From: Thalassospiraceae bacterium LMO-JJ14
GTDB lineage: Bacteria; Pseudomonadota; Alphaproteobacteria; Rhodospirillales; Casp-alpha2
Length of the DNA: 64,000 bases
NCBI GenBank assembly: GCA_021555105.2
Contig: CP134604.1
Span: 186,001-250,000, forward strand
Direction of reading: 5' to 3'
The notes beneath the pieces were generated by a model. That model searched no databases. It was not told the DNA's origin and worked only from the letters and a program-made list of their open reading frames with translations. Positions 24,808-35,071 of this stretch are shown here, piece after piece; positions within the stretch are counted from its first letter, which is position 1, and each line of letters begins with the position of its first letter. Both the position numbers and the translations under genes were made by a program.

Positions 24808-25854
24808 ATGCAAAACCTTCCCCCGCCGATGGCGGCGCGCCAGCCGAACTTCTGGCAGAACAGCGGTTTTTCGCTTTTGAAGCGCGATGCGCACGGCCAC
24901 CTGACGGTCACCGACGATTTCCTGCGCGCCTATCTGGCGCGTCCCGAAATCGCCCCGGTCGAGGAATCCTGCGACAAGGAACGCGCACTTCACGCCGAAC
25001 TTCTGGACAACCCGAAACGCCCGGTCAGCGAAGGCGACATTGCCGCGCTCGAAGACCCGGACGGGCGCGACAATTACCGTGTGCTGATCGATTTCCGCGA
25101 CCGGCTGATCGATGCGGGGACCGTCGAAGGCTGCTATCTCAATTTGTTCAGGGACGGCGATGTGCGGACCGCGCCGCTGTTTCTCGATCAGATGGCGCAG
25201 GTCATCACCCGCGCCGTCCTGCAGGGCACCGACGATCCGTTCCGCGCGCGCGCCGGGGAGCTTCTGTTCCGCGAGCAGACCGTCACCGTCCACGACGGTG
25301 CGATCCTTGCCGGCGATCTTCAGACCGTCGAAATGCTGGCGCAGACCGGCGGCATGGGCGCCATCGGCGAACTTCTGGTCGAAGGCGGCATCAAGACCCG
25401 CCAGGTCGAGCTTGACGTGATGGTGGAAGAAAACGCCCACAAATACTGGCAGCGCGACGAACGCCACGACATGGTCATTGATCTTTCCTTCACGCGCCCG
25501 GGCCTGGACGCGCTTTGCCGCGTGATGGAAGGGTGGATTTCGCACTTCACCGGCGCCGAAGTGTCGATCCAGCCGGTGCAGAAAATCACCGACGAGAAAT
25601 GGGTTTGGCATATCGGCCTGGATACGGATTCCAGCGCCATCCTCAACGATCTTTATGACGGCAACGATGTCGACGAGGAGCGCATGGAGCGGCTGCTGAC
25701 CCTGTTCCGCATGGACTTCAAGGACCCGAGCCTGATGGCCCCGGACATCGCCGGGCGGCCCGTCTACATGGGCCTCGCCATGAACGAGAAGAAACGCCTG
25801 CGCCTGAAACCGCAGAACCTGCTGGTCAATCTTCCTTTAGCGCCGGAATCCTGA
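24808..25854 (+). CDS. DUF6352 family protein
   Basis: A 348-residue soluble protein of unknown function. It begins MQNLPPPMAARQPNFWQNSG, then FSLLKRDAHGHLTVTDDFLRAYL, which I recall as the signature of DUF6352. Other conserved-looking parts are REQTVTVHDGAILAGDLQTV, EENAHKYWQRDERHDMVIDL and HIGLDTDSSAILNDLYDG. There is no signal peptide or membrane segment. The ATG at 24808 is used; the open frame extends further up, but only as a shadow of the DUF1244 gene. The family is confined to alphaproteobacteria and relatives as far as I know. Confidence 0.82.
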   Translation: MQNLPPPMAARQPNFWQNSGFSLLKRDAHGHLTVTDDFLRAYLARPEIAPVEESCDKERALHAELLDNPKRPVSEGDIAALEDPDGRDNYRVLIDFRDRLIDAGTVEGCYLNLFRDGDVRTAPLFLDQMAQVITRAVLQGTDDPFRARAGELLFREQTVTVHDGAILAGDLQTVEMLAQTGGMGAIGELLVEGGIKTRQVELDVMVEENAHKYWQRDERHDMVIDLSFTRPGLDALCRVMEGWISHFTGAEVSIQPVQKITDEKWVWHIGLDTDSSAILNDLYDGNDVDEERMERLLTLFRMDFKDPSLMAPDIAGRPVYMGLAMNEKKRLRLKPQNLLVNLPLAPES

Positions 25855-25862
25855 GATAAGCG

Positions 25863-25971
25863 CCCCCTCACCTGTCCTCTCCCCCGTTCCGGGGGAGAGG
25901 GACCCTGTCGCGACAGATCCCGTTCTCATCCCTCTCCCCCACCTGTGGGGGAGAGGTTAGGTGAGGGGGCT
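25863..25971. repeat. CCCCTCTCCC-type inverted repeat (family B, copy 4)
   Basis: The element starts CCCCCTCACCTGTCCTCTCC, ends GGGGGAGAGGTTAGGTGAGG, and can fold along its whole length. It sits between the convergent DUF6352 and tadA genes and is of the same subtype as 21450-21555 in the opposite orientation. A stray GAGGGGGCTT after it (25981) looks like a small duplication of its right end. Confidence 0.88.
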
Positions 25972-25988
25972 AAAAAAGTTGAGGGGGC

Positions 25989-26444
25989 TTACCGCCGTTC
26001 CCTGAAAAAATCCTTCAGCATCGCCGACGCATCGCTTTCCATCAGGCCGCCGACAACCTCCGGGCTGTGATGGCAGGTCGGATGCGAAAAGACGCGCGCG
26101 CCGTGCTCGACGCCGCCGCCTTTCGGATCGTACGCCGCGAACACGAGCCGGCGGATACGCGCCAGCGACATCGCCTGCGCGCACATGGCGCAGGGCTCAA
26201 GCGTGACGAACAGATCGCAATCGCCGAGGCGCGGCGAGCCTGTGGCGCGGGCGGCTTCGCGGATCACCAGCATTTCCGCGTGCGCGGTCGGGTCCGCGTC
26301 CGCCTCGACCCGGTTCCCGGCCTGTGCCAGGACCCGGCCGTCGGCCGACACCAGCACGGCGCCGACCGGCACCTCGCCCCGCCCGGCGGCCTTGTTCGCC
26401 TCGTCCATGGCGATGGCCATCATTTCGCTGTCCGTTCCACTCAT
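25989..26444 (-). CDS. tadA: tRNA-specific adenosine deaminase (TadA-like nucleoside deaminase)
   Basis: TadA converts A34 of tRNA-Arg(ACG) to inosine. The 151-residue protein has both zinc motifs of the cytidine-deaminase fold: HAEMLVIREAA (histidine ligand and catalytic glutamate) and TLEPCAMCAQAM (cysteine ligands). The N-terminal DEANKAAGRGEVPVGAVLV and the late SHPTCHHSPEVVGGL are as expected for TadA. It is the standard length. It is divergent from rluB. A guanine deaminase is the main alternative, less likely given the VPVGAV and C-terminal segments. Confidence 0.93.
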   Translation of the reverse strand: MSGTDSEMMAIAMDEANKAAGRGEVPVGAVLVSADGRVLAQAGNRVEADADPTAHAEMLVIREAARATGSPRLGDCDLFVTLEPCAMCAQAMSLARIRRLVFAAYDPKGGGVEHGARVFSHPTCHHSPEVVGGLMESDASAMLKDFFRERR

Positions 26445-26521
26445 GCCTCATTGGTGACGCCCGATCCCGCCCTGGTCAAGCACGCTTGACTTTCCGCCCG
26501 CAGCACAGCACGACAGGCATT

Positions 26522-27268
26522 ATGGCAAAGAAACAACAAACCGCTTCCACCGGCGAACGCATCGCCAAGGTCATGGCCCGTGCCGGGTTGTGTTCCAGGC
26601 GCGAGGCCGAACGCTGGATCGAGGAAGGCCGGGTCGAGGTCAACGGTCAGAAACTGACGACCCCGGCCTGCGTCGTCGGCGAAACCGATACCATCGTCGT
26701 CGACGGCAAGACGCTGCCCACCAAGGAACCGACGCGGCTGTGGCGCTACAACAAGCCCGCCGGTCTCGTCACCTCGCACAAGGACCCGCAGGGCCGCCCC
26801 ACCGTCTTCGCCGCGCTGCCTGCGCATCTGCCCAGGGTGATTTCCGTCGGCCGGCTCGATTTCAACTCGGAAGGGCTTTTGCTTTTGACCAACGACGGCG
26901 AGCTGGCGCGCAAGCTCGAGCTGCCGGAAACCGGCTGGACGCGGCGTTATCGCATTCGCGTGCACGGCAATGCCGACACCAAGCAACTGCTGTCGCTGGG
27001 TCACGGGGTCACCGTCGACGGCGTCAAGTACGGGCCGGTAACCGCCAATTTCGATTCCCGCACCGGCGCCAACGCATGGATGACGGTGACGCTCAAGGAA
27101 GGCAAGAACCGTGAAGTGCGCAAGGTCATGGAGCACATCGGGCTGACCGTGAACCGGCTGATCCGCACCGCCTATGGTCCGTTCCAGATCGGCCATCTGC
27201 CACAGGGCGAGGTCGAGGAAATCCGGCCCAAGGCGCTGCGTGAACAGGTCGGCATGCTGCTGAAATGA
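26522..27268 (+). CDS. rluB: rRNA pseudouridine synthase, RsuA/RluB family
   Basis: This 248-residue enzyme makes pseudouridine in rRNA, by analogy U2605 of 23S rRNA for RluB. It has an N-terminal S4 RNA-binding domain (ERIAKVMARAGLCSRREAERW, VEVNGQKL) and the catalytic domain with the aspartate in SVGRLDFNSEGLLLLTNDG, then KEGKNREVRKVMEHIGLTV. An upstream in-frame ATG at 26324 is rejected since its extra part is arginine/proline-rich shadow sequence of tadA. It is followed 24 bases later by rsmD. RluB is preferred over RsuA or RluE from the S4 domain and length, but target specificity is not provable here. Confidence 0.92.
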   Translation: MAKKQQTASTGERIAKVMARAGLCSRREAERWIEEGRVEVNGQKLTTPACVVGETDTIVVDGKTLPTKEPTRLWRYNKPAGLVTSHKDPQGRPTVFAALPAHLPRVISVGRLDFNSEGLLLLTNDGELARKLELPETGWTRRYRIRVHGNADTKQLLSLGHGVTVDGVKYGPVTANFDSRTGANAWMTVTLKEGKNREVRKVMEHIGLTVNRLIRTAYGPFQIGHLPQGEVEEIRPKALREQVGMLLK

Positions 27269-27292
27269 GGATCGCCCGGTGAGGACCGCCAA

Positions 27293-27856
27293 ATGAGAAT
27301 AGTCGGGGGAAAGTTCAAGGGCCGCCGTCTGCTCGCGCCGGAAGGCCGCGATATCCGCCCGACGTCCGACCGGGCGCGCGAAAGCATCTTCAACATCATC
27401 GAACACGCCGCGTTCGCGCCGGACATCGAAGGCGGCTCGGCGATCGACGTCTTCGCCGGCACCGGTGCCATGGGCCTTGAAGCCATGAGCCGGGGCGCCG
27501 AGCCGGTCACCTTCGTCGACATCGACGACATGGCCAGGGCATGCGTGCTGAAGAACGCCGGCACCATGGGACAGGGCCGCAACGTCACCGTGCTGCGCCT
27601 CGATGCCACGAAAATGCCGCCGCCGCCCCGCATCGCGGCGTGCCCGGCGCGTTTCGCGTTTCTGGATGCGCCGTACGATCAGGATATTTCGGGGCCGACG
27701 CTGCTGTCGTTGCTGGCGCGCGGTTGGGTCGGCGCAGGCAGCCTGTGCGTCGTCGAAACGCCGTCCGACACCGCATTCGAAGCGCCGCGCGGCTACGCTC
27801 TGGAAGATCAGCGCAAATACGGCCGCGCCATGGTCAGTTTTCTGTCCGTCGACTAG
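27293..27856 (+). CDS. rsmD: 16S rRNA (guanine(966)-N2)-methyltransferase
   Basis: RsmD methylates G966 of 16S rRNA using S-adenosylmethionine. The 187-residue protein has the typical start MRIVGGKFKGRRLLAP, RPTSDRARESIFNII, the SAM loop DVFAGTGAMGLEAMSRGA, and the catalytic motif in the form FLDAPYD; the usual motif is DPPY, so alanine replaces the first proline. It lies 24 bases after rluB and is convergent with mutL, separated by a partial family B repeat. Confidence 0.94.
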   Translation: MRIVGGKFKGRRLLAPEGRDIRPTSDRARESIFNIIEHAAFAPDIEGGSAIDVFAGTGAMGLEAMSRGAEPVTFVDIDDMARACVLKNAGTMGQGRNVTVLRLDATKMPPPPRIAACPARFAFLDAPYDQDISGPTLLSLLARGWVGAGSLCVVETPSDTAFEAPRGYALEDQRKYGRAMVSFLSVD

Positions 27857-27890
27857 CCCCCTCACCTGTCCTCTCCCCAGGGAGAGCGGC
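27857..27890. repeat. Partial family B repeat (copy 5)
   Basis: A fragment GCCCCCTCACCTGTCCTCTC followed by CCAGGGAGAGCGGC corresponds to the left end of copies 3 and 4 with the centre and right part missing. It fills the gap between the convergent rsmD and mutL genes and may act as a bidirectional stem. Confidence 0.7.
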
Positions 27891-29704
27891 TTAGCGCCTG
27901 CCGAACAGTTTTTCGATGTCGGCGAGCTTCAGCTCGACATAGGTCGGGCGGCCGTGGCTGCACTGGCCGGAATGGGGCGTCGCTTCCATCTCGCGGAGCA
28001 ACGCATTCATTTCTTCCGCCGTCAGCCGCCGGCCGGCGCGGATCGAGCCGTGGCAGGCCATCGTGGCGCAGACCTCGTCGATGCTTTTTTCGAGCGCGAT
28101 GGCGCCGTCGAATTCGGCCAGATCGTCGGCGAGATCGCGGATCAGCCCCTGCACGTTGGTTTCGCCAAGAATGGCCGGCACTTCACGGACGGCAACGGCG
28201 CCGGTGCCGAACGGCTCGATGGCGAGCCCCATCTCGGCCAGCTCATCGGCCCTGGCCAGCACCCGTTCGCAGGCACTTTCGTCCATTTCCACCACTTCCG
28301 GGATCAACAGCATCTGCCGCGGCACCTCGCCCCCGGCCATGGCCGTCTTGATCTTTTCCTGGGTCAGGCGTTCGTGCGCCGCGTGCTGATCGACGACGAC
28401 GATGCCGTCCGCCGTCTGCGCGACGATGTAGGTCTGGTGAAGCTGCGCGCGCGCGACCCCAAGCGGGTGATCGCCCGGCACGTCTTGAGCGCTATCCGTT
28501 TCCGCTTCCATGCGCGCCGACGGGGCGGCATCCAGACCGTCGAGCGGGCGATAAAAATCCCGGGTCCTGTCCGCAAGCCCGGCGGACGGGGTGTCGGGCC
28601 GGTAGGCATAGCTGCCACCGCTGCCGCCAGGGCTTCCCCGGCCCGGCGGCAATCCGCCCGGCTTGAACGCGCCCAGCGCACTGTCCGCGACCGTCGTCGA
28701 CGCGCGGTGACCGGCTTCCGCCAGACCGTGACGAAGTGCACCGACGATCAGGCCCCGGACCATACCGGCATCGCGAAACCGGACCTCGGTCTTCGCCGGG
28801 TGCACGTTGACGTCGACGTGCCTGGGCGGGATTTCCAGAAACAGCGCCAGCAACGGATGCCGGTCGGACGCCAGAAATTCCCGGTACGCCCCCCTGACCG
28901 CGCCGAGCAGAAGCTTGTCGCGGACCGGGCGGCCGTTGACGAACAGAAACTGCATCTGCGCATTGCCCCGGTTCAGCGTCGGCACGCCGGCATACCCGGT
29001 GAGCCGGTAGCCTTCCCGTTCGGCATCGATGGCGAAGGCGTTCTCGCGGAAATCCCGGCCCATGATCGCGCCCAGCCGCTCAAGGCGGGCATCGAACAGA
29101 TCGCCGGTTTCCGGCAGCAGCTTCATCACGTCGCGGTTGCCGTCGTTCAGCGTAAAGCCGATTTCCGGATGCGCCATGGCAAGGCGCTGCATGACCTCAT
29201 TGATACGCGACTGTTCGGTACGCGGTGTTTTCAGGAACTTGAGCCGCGCCGGGGTCGCATAAAACAGATCGCGGACATCGATCCGCGTGCCCTGCGACAG
29301 CGCCGCGGGTTCCGGCGGGCGGATGCGGCCGCCTTCGATGGCCAGCGACCACGCCCCGTCCGCGTCCGCGGTGCGGCTGGTAATCGTCAAGCGGCTGACG
29401 GCGCCGATCGACGGCAGCGCTTCGCCGCGAAAACCCAGCGTCGAGATCATCGTCAGATCTTCATCGGGCAGCTTCGAGGTGGCATGCCGTTCGACCGCCA
29501 ACAGCAGTTCATCCGATGTCATGCCGCGCCCGTCGTCGCTCACCGTAATCGACGTCTGCCCCCCGTCGCGGGCCGCAACGTCGATGCGCGTGGCCCCGGC
29601 ATCGATGGCGTTTTCCACCAGTTCCTTGACCGCCGAGGCCGGCCGTTCCACCACCTCGCCGGCGGCGATCTGGTTGACCAGCGTCTCGGGCAGCCGGCGG
29701 ATCG

Positions 29705-29708
<4 letters not shown>
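27891..29708 (-). CDS. mutL: DNA mismatch repair protein MutL
   Basis: MutL links MutS mismatch recognition to strand incision. The 605-residue protein has the GHKL ATPase motifs [37 protein letters not shown] and [10 protein letters not shown], a glycine/proline-rich linker around 350-410, and the C-terminal dimerisation domain. That domain has the endonuclease motif [12 protein letters not shown] (DQHA-x2-E-x4-E), so this MutL should nick DNA itself, as expected in an organism without MutH, and a late [11 protein letters not shown] where other families have CPHGRP. The ATG at 29708 is preferred over 53 extra residues upstream; it overlaps the pgi stop in ATGA. Confidence 0.96.
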
Positions 29709-31264
<1,556 letters not shown>

Positions 31265-31339
31265 GGGCACTTGTATCAAAAGCCTGCGCCGGGTGCCACC
31301 TTGGAAATGCGCATCGGGGCCGGAGACAATCACCCACCT

Positions 31340-31401
31340 CCATCCTTCGAGACGCGCGTTTCACGCGCTCCTCAGGATGCGGGCGGTACGCCCAGGATGA
31401 A
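31340..31401. repeat. CTTCGAGACG-type palindromic repeat (family C, copy 1)
   Basis: The sequence CATCCTTCGAGACGCGCG, TTTC, then CGCGCTCCTCAGGATG forms an imperfect hairpin between pgi and the downstream M16 gene, followed by GGGCGGTACGCCC, a second small hairpin. A related copy is at 44949-44989 and a half copy near 20615-20636. This corresponds to a repeat widespread in alphaproteobacterial genomes. Confidence 0.75.
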
Positions 31402-31412
31402 ATGAACGCAGT

Positions 31413-32750
31413 TCAGTTGACGGAGGAAATACCTTCCGGTTTCCCGGCGATCGCGAAGGTCAGTTTATCCGGCTGATACAGGCGCTGTGCCACCCGCCTG
31501 GCGTCTTCCAGCGTCACCGCTTCGATATAGCCGTTGCGCTTGTCGATATAATCGATGCCGAGGCCCTCTTCCTGCATCCCCACAAGCATCCCGGCAATCG
31601 CCGACGACGAGGTAAAGCGCATCGGGAAGGCCCCGGTGAGATACGTTTTGGCGTCTTTCAGCTCTGCCGCCGTCGGCCCTTCGGCGGCAAACCGTTTCCA
31701 GACCTCGCGCACCGTCGCGACCGTCTCGGCAACGCGGGCATTGGCGGTCCCGGCCCCGCCCATGACGGCGCCGGCCGCATCGAGCGGCATCAGATAGGTA
31801 TAAACGGAGTAGGCAAGACCGCGCTTTTCACGGACTTCCTCGTATAACCGCGACACGAACCCGCCACCGCCAATGACGTAGTTCAGCACATAGGCGGTGT
31901 AAAAATCCGGATCGTTCCTGAGAATGCCGGGCTGCGCGAACTGGATCGAGCTTTGCGGCACATCGACATCGATCACCTTGACGCTGCCGCTCAGCTTGGG
32001 GGTTATTTTTTCAACCTGCCAGGGCGATGCTTTTTCCGGCAGCGATCCGAATGCACGGTCCAGATAGCCCTTCAGCGTCTCCGCATCGATGTCGCCGACG
32101 ACGCCGATCAAAAGATTGTTTTTTGCCAGACGCTGGCGAACGAAGCGGCGCATGTCTTCGGGCGTAATGGCGCTGACGCTTTCGGCGGTGCCGTCATTGT
32201 CGCGCGCATAGGGATGGCCCTCGAAGGCGGTCTCGAAAATCGCCCGGCTCGCCAGATTTCCGGGATCTTCATTCTGCTGCTTGATGCCGGACAGGATCTG
32301 CGCACGCATCCGCGTCAGCGGCTCGGCATCGAAACGCGGCTCGTTGAGGGCCAGGCGCAGATATTCGAACGCATCGTCGCGGTATTTGTTCAAGGTCTTG
32401 AGCGAGCCGCGAAAGGTATCGCGCCCGGCACTGAAGCGGAGCGAGATCGACCGTTCGTCGAGCGCCTCTTGAAAGGCTGCGCTGTCCATATCGCCCGCGC
32501 CCTCGTCCAGCGTCGATGCGACGAAATTGGCAAGCCCGCCCTTGCCGTCCGGATCAAGCGCGGTGCCGCCCCTGAACGACAGTTTCATGGTCGTGATCGG
32601 GTTGGAGGGATCGCGGATCAGCCAGGCCTCGATGCCGCCCGCGGAGACCACCCGCTCGACCTCGACCGCCCGGGCCGGTGCAGACGCCAGCAGAACAACA
32701 ACGCAGGCGGTGGCGATCAGGGCGGAGAAGCGGGTGAATATCCGTTTCAT
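31413..32750 (-). CDS. M16 family peptidase homologue lacking the zinc motif (non-catalytic partner)
   Basis: A 445-residue periplasmic M16 (pitrilysin) protein. The signal peptide is the hydrophobic LIATACVVVLLASAPARA after MKRIFTRFSA. Where the active gene upstream has HLLEH, this one reads NFVAS within GGLANFVASTLDEG, so no HxxEH zinc site exists. It retains the later M16 features: the glycine-rich loop IGGGGFVSRLYEEVREKRGL and the C-terminal domain. It starts 4 bases after the catalytic partner. Such catalytic/non-catalytic pairs are known in bacterial M16 peptidases and in mitochondrial processing peptidase, so the two products probably act as one heterodimer. Confidence 0.9.
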   Translation of the reverse strand: MKRIFTRFSALIATACVVVLLASAPARAVEVERVVSAGGIEAWLIRDPSNPITTMKLSFRGGTALDPDGKGGLANFVASTLDEGAGDMDSAAFQEALDERSISLRFSAGRDTFRGSLKTLNKYRDDAFEYLRLALNEPRFDAEPLTRMRAQILSGIKQQNEDPGNLASRAIFETAFEGHPYARDNDGTAESVSAITPEDMRRFVRQRLAKNNLLIGVVGDIDAETLKGYLDRAFGSLPEKASPWQVEKITPKLSGSVKVIDVDVPQSSIQFAQPGILRNDPDFYTAYVLNYVIGGGGFVSRLYEEVREKRGLAYSVYTYLMPLDAAGAVMGGAGTANARVAETVATVREVWKRFAAEGPTAAELKDAKTYLTGAFPMRFTSSSAIAGMLVGMQEEGLGIDYIDKRNGYIEAVTLEDARRVAQRLYQPDKLTFAIAGKPEGISSVN

Positions 32751-32754
32751 CGGT

Positions 32755-34104
32755 TCAGCTTTGCGGTTTCGAAAGCAGTTCCGCGGTCACGGAATGCTTG
32801 CCCTGCAGGACATAGCGGGCCGCCGCCGCGACATCCTCGGCCGTGACGTTGCCGATGCGCTGCAACCAGTCTTCGACTTCCTCGACACTGCCACCGCTGG
32901 TCAGCGCCGCGCCGAAGATCCGCGCCGCGGTGCCGAAATCGTCTTTCGCGAAAACGGCATTGTTGCGCATCCGCTCGAGCGCGCCGTCGACTTCGGGCTT
33001 GGTGACGCCGGTTTGTAAAACCCGCTCGACTTCCATCATCACGGCGCTGTCGATCTTTGCCATGTCGACGCCCGGTTTCGGCTGGGCATAGAACCCGAAC
33101 GCAGCCGGCCCCAGGTCGTCCGCGTCATAAAACGCCCCGGCGGAAAGCGCGATGGCGTCTTCCATGACCAGTTTCCTGTGCAGCCGGCTCGACGGGCCGC
33201 CGCCGATAATTTCCGCCAGCACCTGCAGGGCATAGGCGTGCTCGGACGCGCCATAGCGGTAGCTCGGCGCCAGATAACGCCTGGACCAGCTTGGCTGCGT
33301 GACCCGTTCGCTGGCCAGGGTGACCTGACGGTCGGCACGCGCCGGCGGTTCCGTGGTCCGCTCGCGGACGATGTCCGGGCCGCGCGGAATGGCGCCGTAA
33401 TACTTTTCCGCCAAGGGTTTCAGTTCCTGGGCGGTGACATCGCCCTCGACGACGAGGACGGCGTTATTGGGTGCGTAGTAACGTTTATAGAAAGCGAGGA
33501 TGCGATCGACATCCAGGGCGCGGATTTCGTGTTCCCAACCGATGATCGGCCGGCGGTACGGATAATTCAGATACAGCGCCGCGCTGACCTGTTCGCGCAA
33601 CTGCGCGCTCGGGTTGTTGTCGGTTCTGGAGCGGCGCTCTTCGAGCACCACGTTCCGTTCCGGCGCGACCTGCGCCTCGCTGATCAACAGATTGGTCATG
33701 CGGTCGGCTTCCATGCGCATCACCATCTCCAGCCGGTCGCGGGCGATGGTCTGGAAATAGGCCGTGTAGTCATAGGATGTGAAGGCGTTTTCCTGGCCGC
33801 CGTTGCGGGCCACCTGCGCCGAGAACACACCCGGGCCGAAGTTCTTGGTTCCCTTGAACATCAGGTGTTCCAGCAAGTGTGCGATGCCGGTTTCACCCGG
33901 GGCTTCGTCGGCGGCGCCGACCTTGTACCAGACCATGTGGCGGACAACGGGCGCGCGGTGATTGGAGATCACCACGACCTGCATGCCGTTCTTGAGGGTG
34001 AATGTGTCGGGATCGAAAATCTGCGACCAGCCGCGCGTCGGCAGGAAAACGCAGAGAACCGCCACTGCGACGAAAACGCCCGTATATGACCGTAAAATCC
34101 GCAT
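32755..34104 (-). CDS. M16 family zinc metallopeptidase (catalytic)
   Basis: A 449-residue exported zinc peptidase. The signal peptide is MRILRSYTGVFVAVAVLCVF and cleavage is likely after GWS. The inverted zinc motif HLLEH is at 76-80, within ETGIAHLLEHLMFKG, and the third ligand glutamate should be in LEERRSRTDN about 80 residues later. The C-terminal half has the GGGPSSRLHRKLV loop. It is the first gene of the pair and the likely site of substrate cleavage; the second lacks the zinc site. Substrate unknown; peptides in the periplasm are expected. Confidence 0.93.
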   Translation of the reverse strand: MRILRSYTGVFVAVAVLCVFLPTRGWSQIFDPDTFTLKNGMQVVVISNHRAPVVRHMVWYKVGAADEAPGETGIAHLLEHLMFKGTKNFGPGVFSAQVARNGGQENAFTSYDYTAYFQTIARDRLEMVMRMEADRMTNLLISEAQVAPERNVVLEERRSRTDNNPSAQLREQVSAALYLNYPYRRPIIGWEHEIRALDVDRILAFYKRYYAPNNAVLVVEGDVTAQELKPLAEKYYGAIPRGPDIVRERTTEPPARADRQVTLASERVTQPSWSRRYLAPSYRYGASEHAYALQVLAEIIGGGPSSRLHRKLVMEDAIALSAGAFYDADDLGPAAFGFYAQPKPGVDMAKIDSAVMMEVERVLQTGVTKPEVDGALERMRNNAVFAKDDFGTAARIFGAALTSGGSVEEVEDWLQRIGNVTAEDVAAAARYVLQGKHSVTAELLSKPQS

Positions 34105-34221
34105 AGCACGGATATGGACGGGTTCCGCGATCAGATCAATGGAAATCGGGCCTGATCACCGAAAGGTTACAAAGATTTAAAGAAGCGGGGGTGTGACGAA
34201 CTTGCGTGTTGATCCGAAATC

Positions 34222-34318
34222 GTCACCCCGGCGCAGGCCGGGGTCCAGGGATACGCGCCCGATTTTTCGTGACAAGACGCCACACCGCTCTGGATTCCGG
34301 CCTGCGCCGGAATGACGG
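34222..34318. repeat. Paired GC-rich palindromic repeat (family A, copy 2)
   Basis: Left hairpin GTCACCCCGGCGCAGGCCGG (34222 on) and right hairpin CTGGATTCCGGCCTGCGCCG (34290 on, ending GGAATGACG), with a 40-base gap. The arms are of CCCC/GGGG type on the left and TTCC/GGAA type on the right, the reverse of the order in copy 1. Confidence 0.88.
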
Positions 34319-34349
34319 GCGGGGCAGCCGTCACTGAACAACCAAGACC

Positions 34350-34412
34350 GTCATCCCAAACTTGATTTGGGATCCATAGCTTGTGGGTCCTGAACCAAGT
34401 TCAGGACAATGG
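34350..34412. repeat. AT-richer paired hairpin repeat related to family A
   Basis: Two hairpins follow copy 2 of family A: GTCATCCCAAACTTGATTTG continuing GGATCCA, and CCTGAACCAAGTTCAGG. The GTCATCCC end resembles the family A end, so it is probably a divergent relative. Together with copy 2 it fills the 353-base gap between the M16 gene and the DUF3035 gene; the 115 bases next to the M16 start are repeat-free and would hold its promoter. Confidence 0.75.
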
Positions 34413-34457
34413 TGATGAAATTCGAGTGAACGGGCGGGACGCCTCGGATGAGTAATG

Positions 34458-35051
34458 TTAGAACTCCAGCAGGCCCTTGGTGCCGCGCGCTTTCTTCACC
34501 TGCGGCGTTACGCCTTCGGTGATCGGTTTGCCGAGCGCCTGATTTTCACGGATGCGCTGCTGTTCCTTTTCGGCATCGACGACGGTCCCCTGATAGGGCT
34601 TGTCATCGACCCAGAAGATCATCTTGTCGGCGAGGCGCTTGTCTTCCTTGGCCAGCAGCGTGGTTTCCGCATTGACGACCTCGCGGATCGCCGGATCGGC
34701 ATTGCTGGCGCCGGTCTTGGCCATGATCGCATTCAGACCGTCGGACAGGTTCGGGTCTTTTTGCTGCTGGCCCCGGATCTGCGGCTTTTGCTGCAACAGC
34801 GCGGCGCGCGCCTGATCGCTCGGCGTGATCGCCTGCGGACCGTTCTCGCCGCTGCCGGGCGGGCGCAGGGAAAATTCAGGCGGCAGGCTGAGCGGCGGGC
34901 GCTGATAGACGACGAATTCGTCCGGCGCATCCTTGGGATTGCTCAGCACTTTCTTCGCCGACTCGCACGCGCTGAGCGTGATTGCCAGGGAAGCCATCAT
35001 TGCGATGCCAAGCGTGCGTCGAAACATGCCGAACTGTCCGTTTCCAGTCAT
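34458..35051 (-). CDS. DUF3035 family lipoprotein
   Basis: A 197-residue lipoprotein with a signal sequence ending in the lipobox LSAC (MMASLAITLSAC), so it should be lipidated and anchored in a membrane. The rest is hydrophilic, with RPPLSLPPEFSLRPPG, a motif typical of DUF3035, and FWVDDKPYQGTVVDAEKEQQRIRENQALG near the end. A second ATG at 35027 would remove eight residues and is equally possible. The gene is immediately downstream of lspA, the signal peptidase that would process it. Function unknown. Confidence 0.85.
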   Translation of the reverse strand: MTGNGQFGMFRRTLGIAMMASLAITLSACESAKKVLSNPKDAPDEFVVYQRPPLSLPPEFSLRPPGSGENGPQAITPSDQARAALLQQKPQIRGQQQKDPNLSDGLNAIMAKTGASNADPAIREVVNAETTLLAKEDKRLADKMIFWVDDKPYQGTVVDAEKEQQRIRENQALGKPITEGVTPQVKKARGTKGLLEF

Positions 35052-35071
35052 TGATCACCGATCTTGCGAGT

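Noticed and set aside
31340-31401. Family C repeat considered as a small RNA or terminator for pgi
   Set aside because: It lies downstream of the pgi promoter side, has no T-run on either strand and matches a dispersed repeat at 44949.
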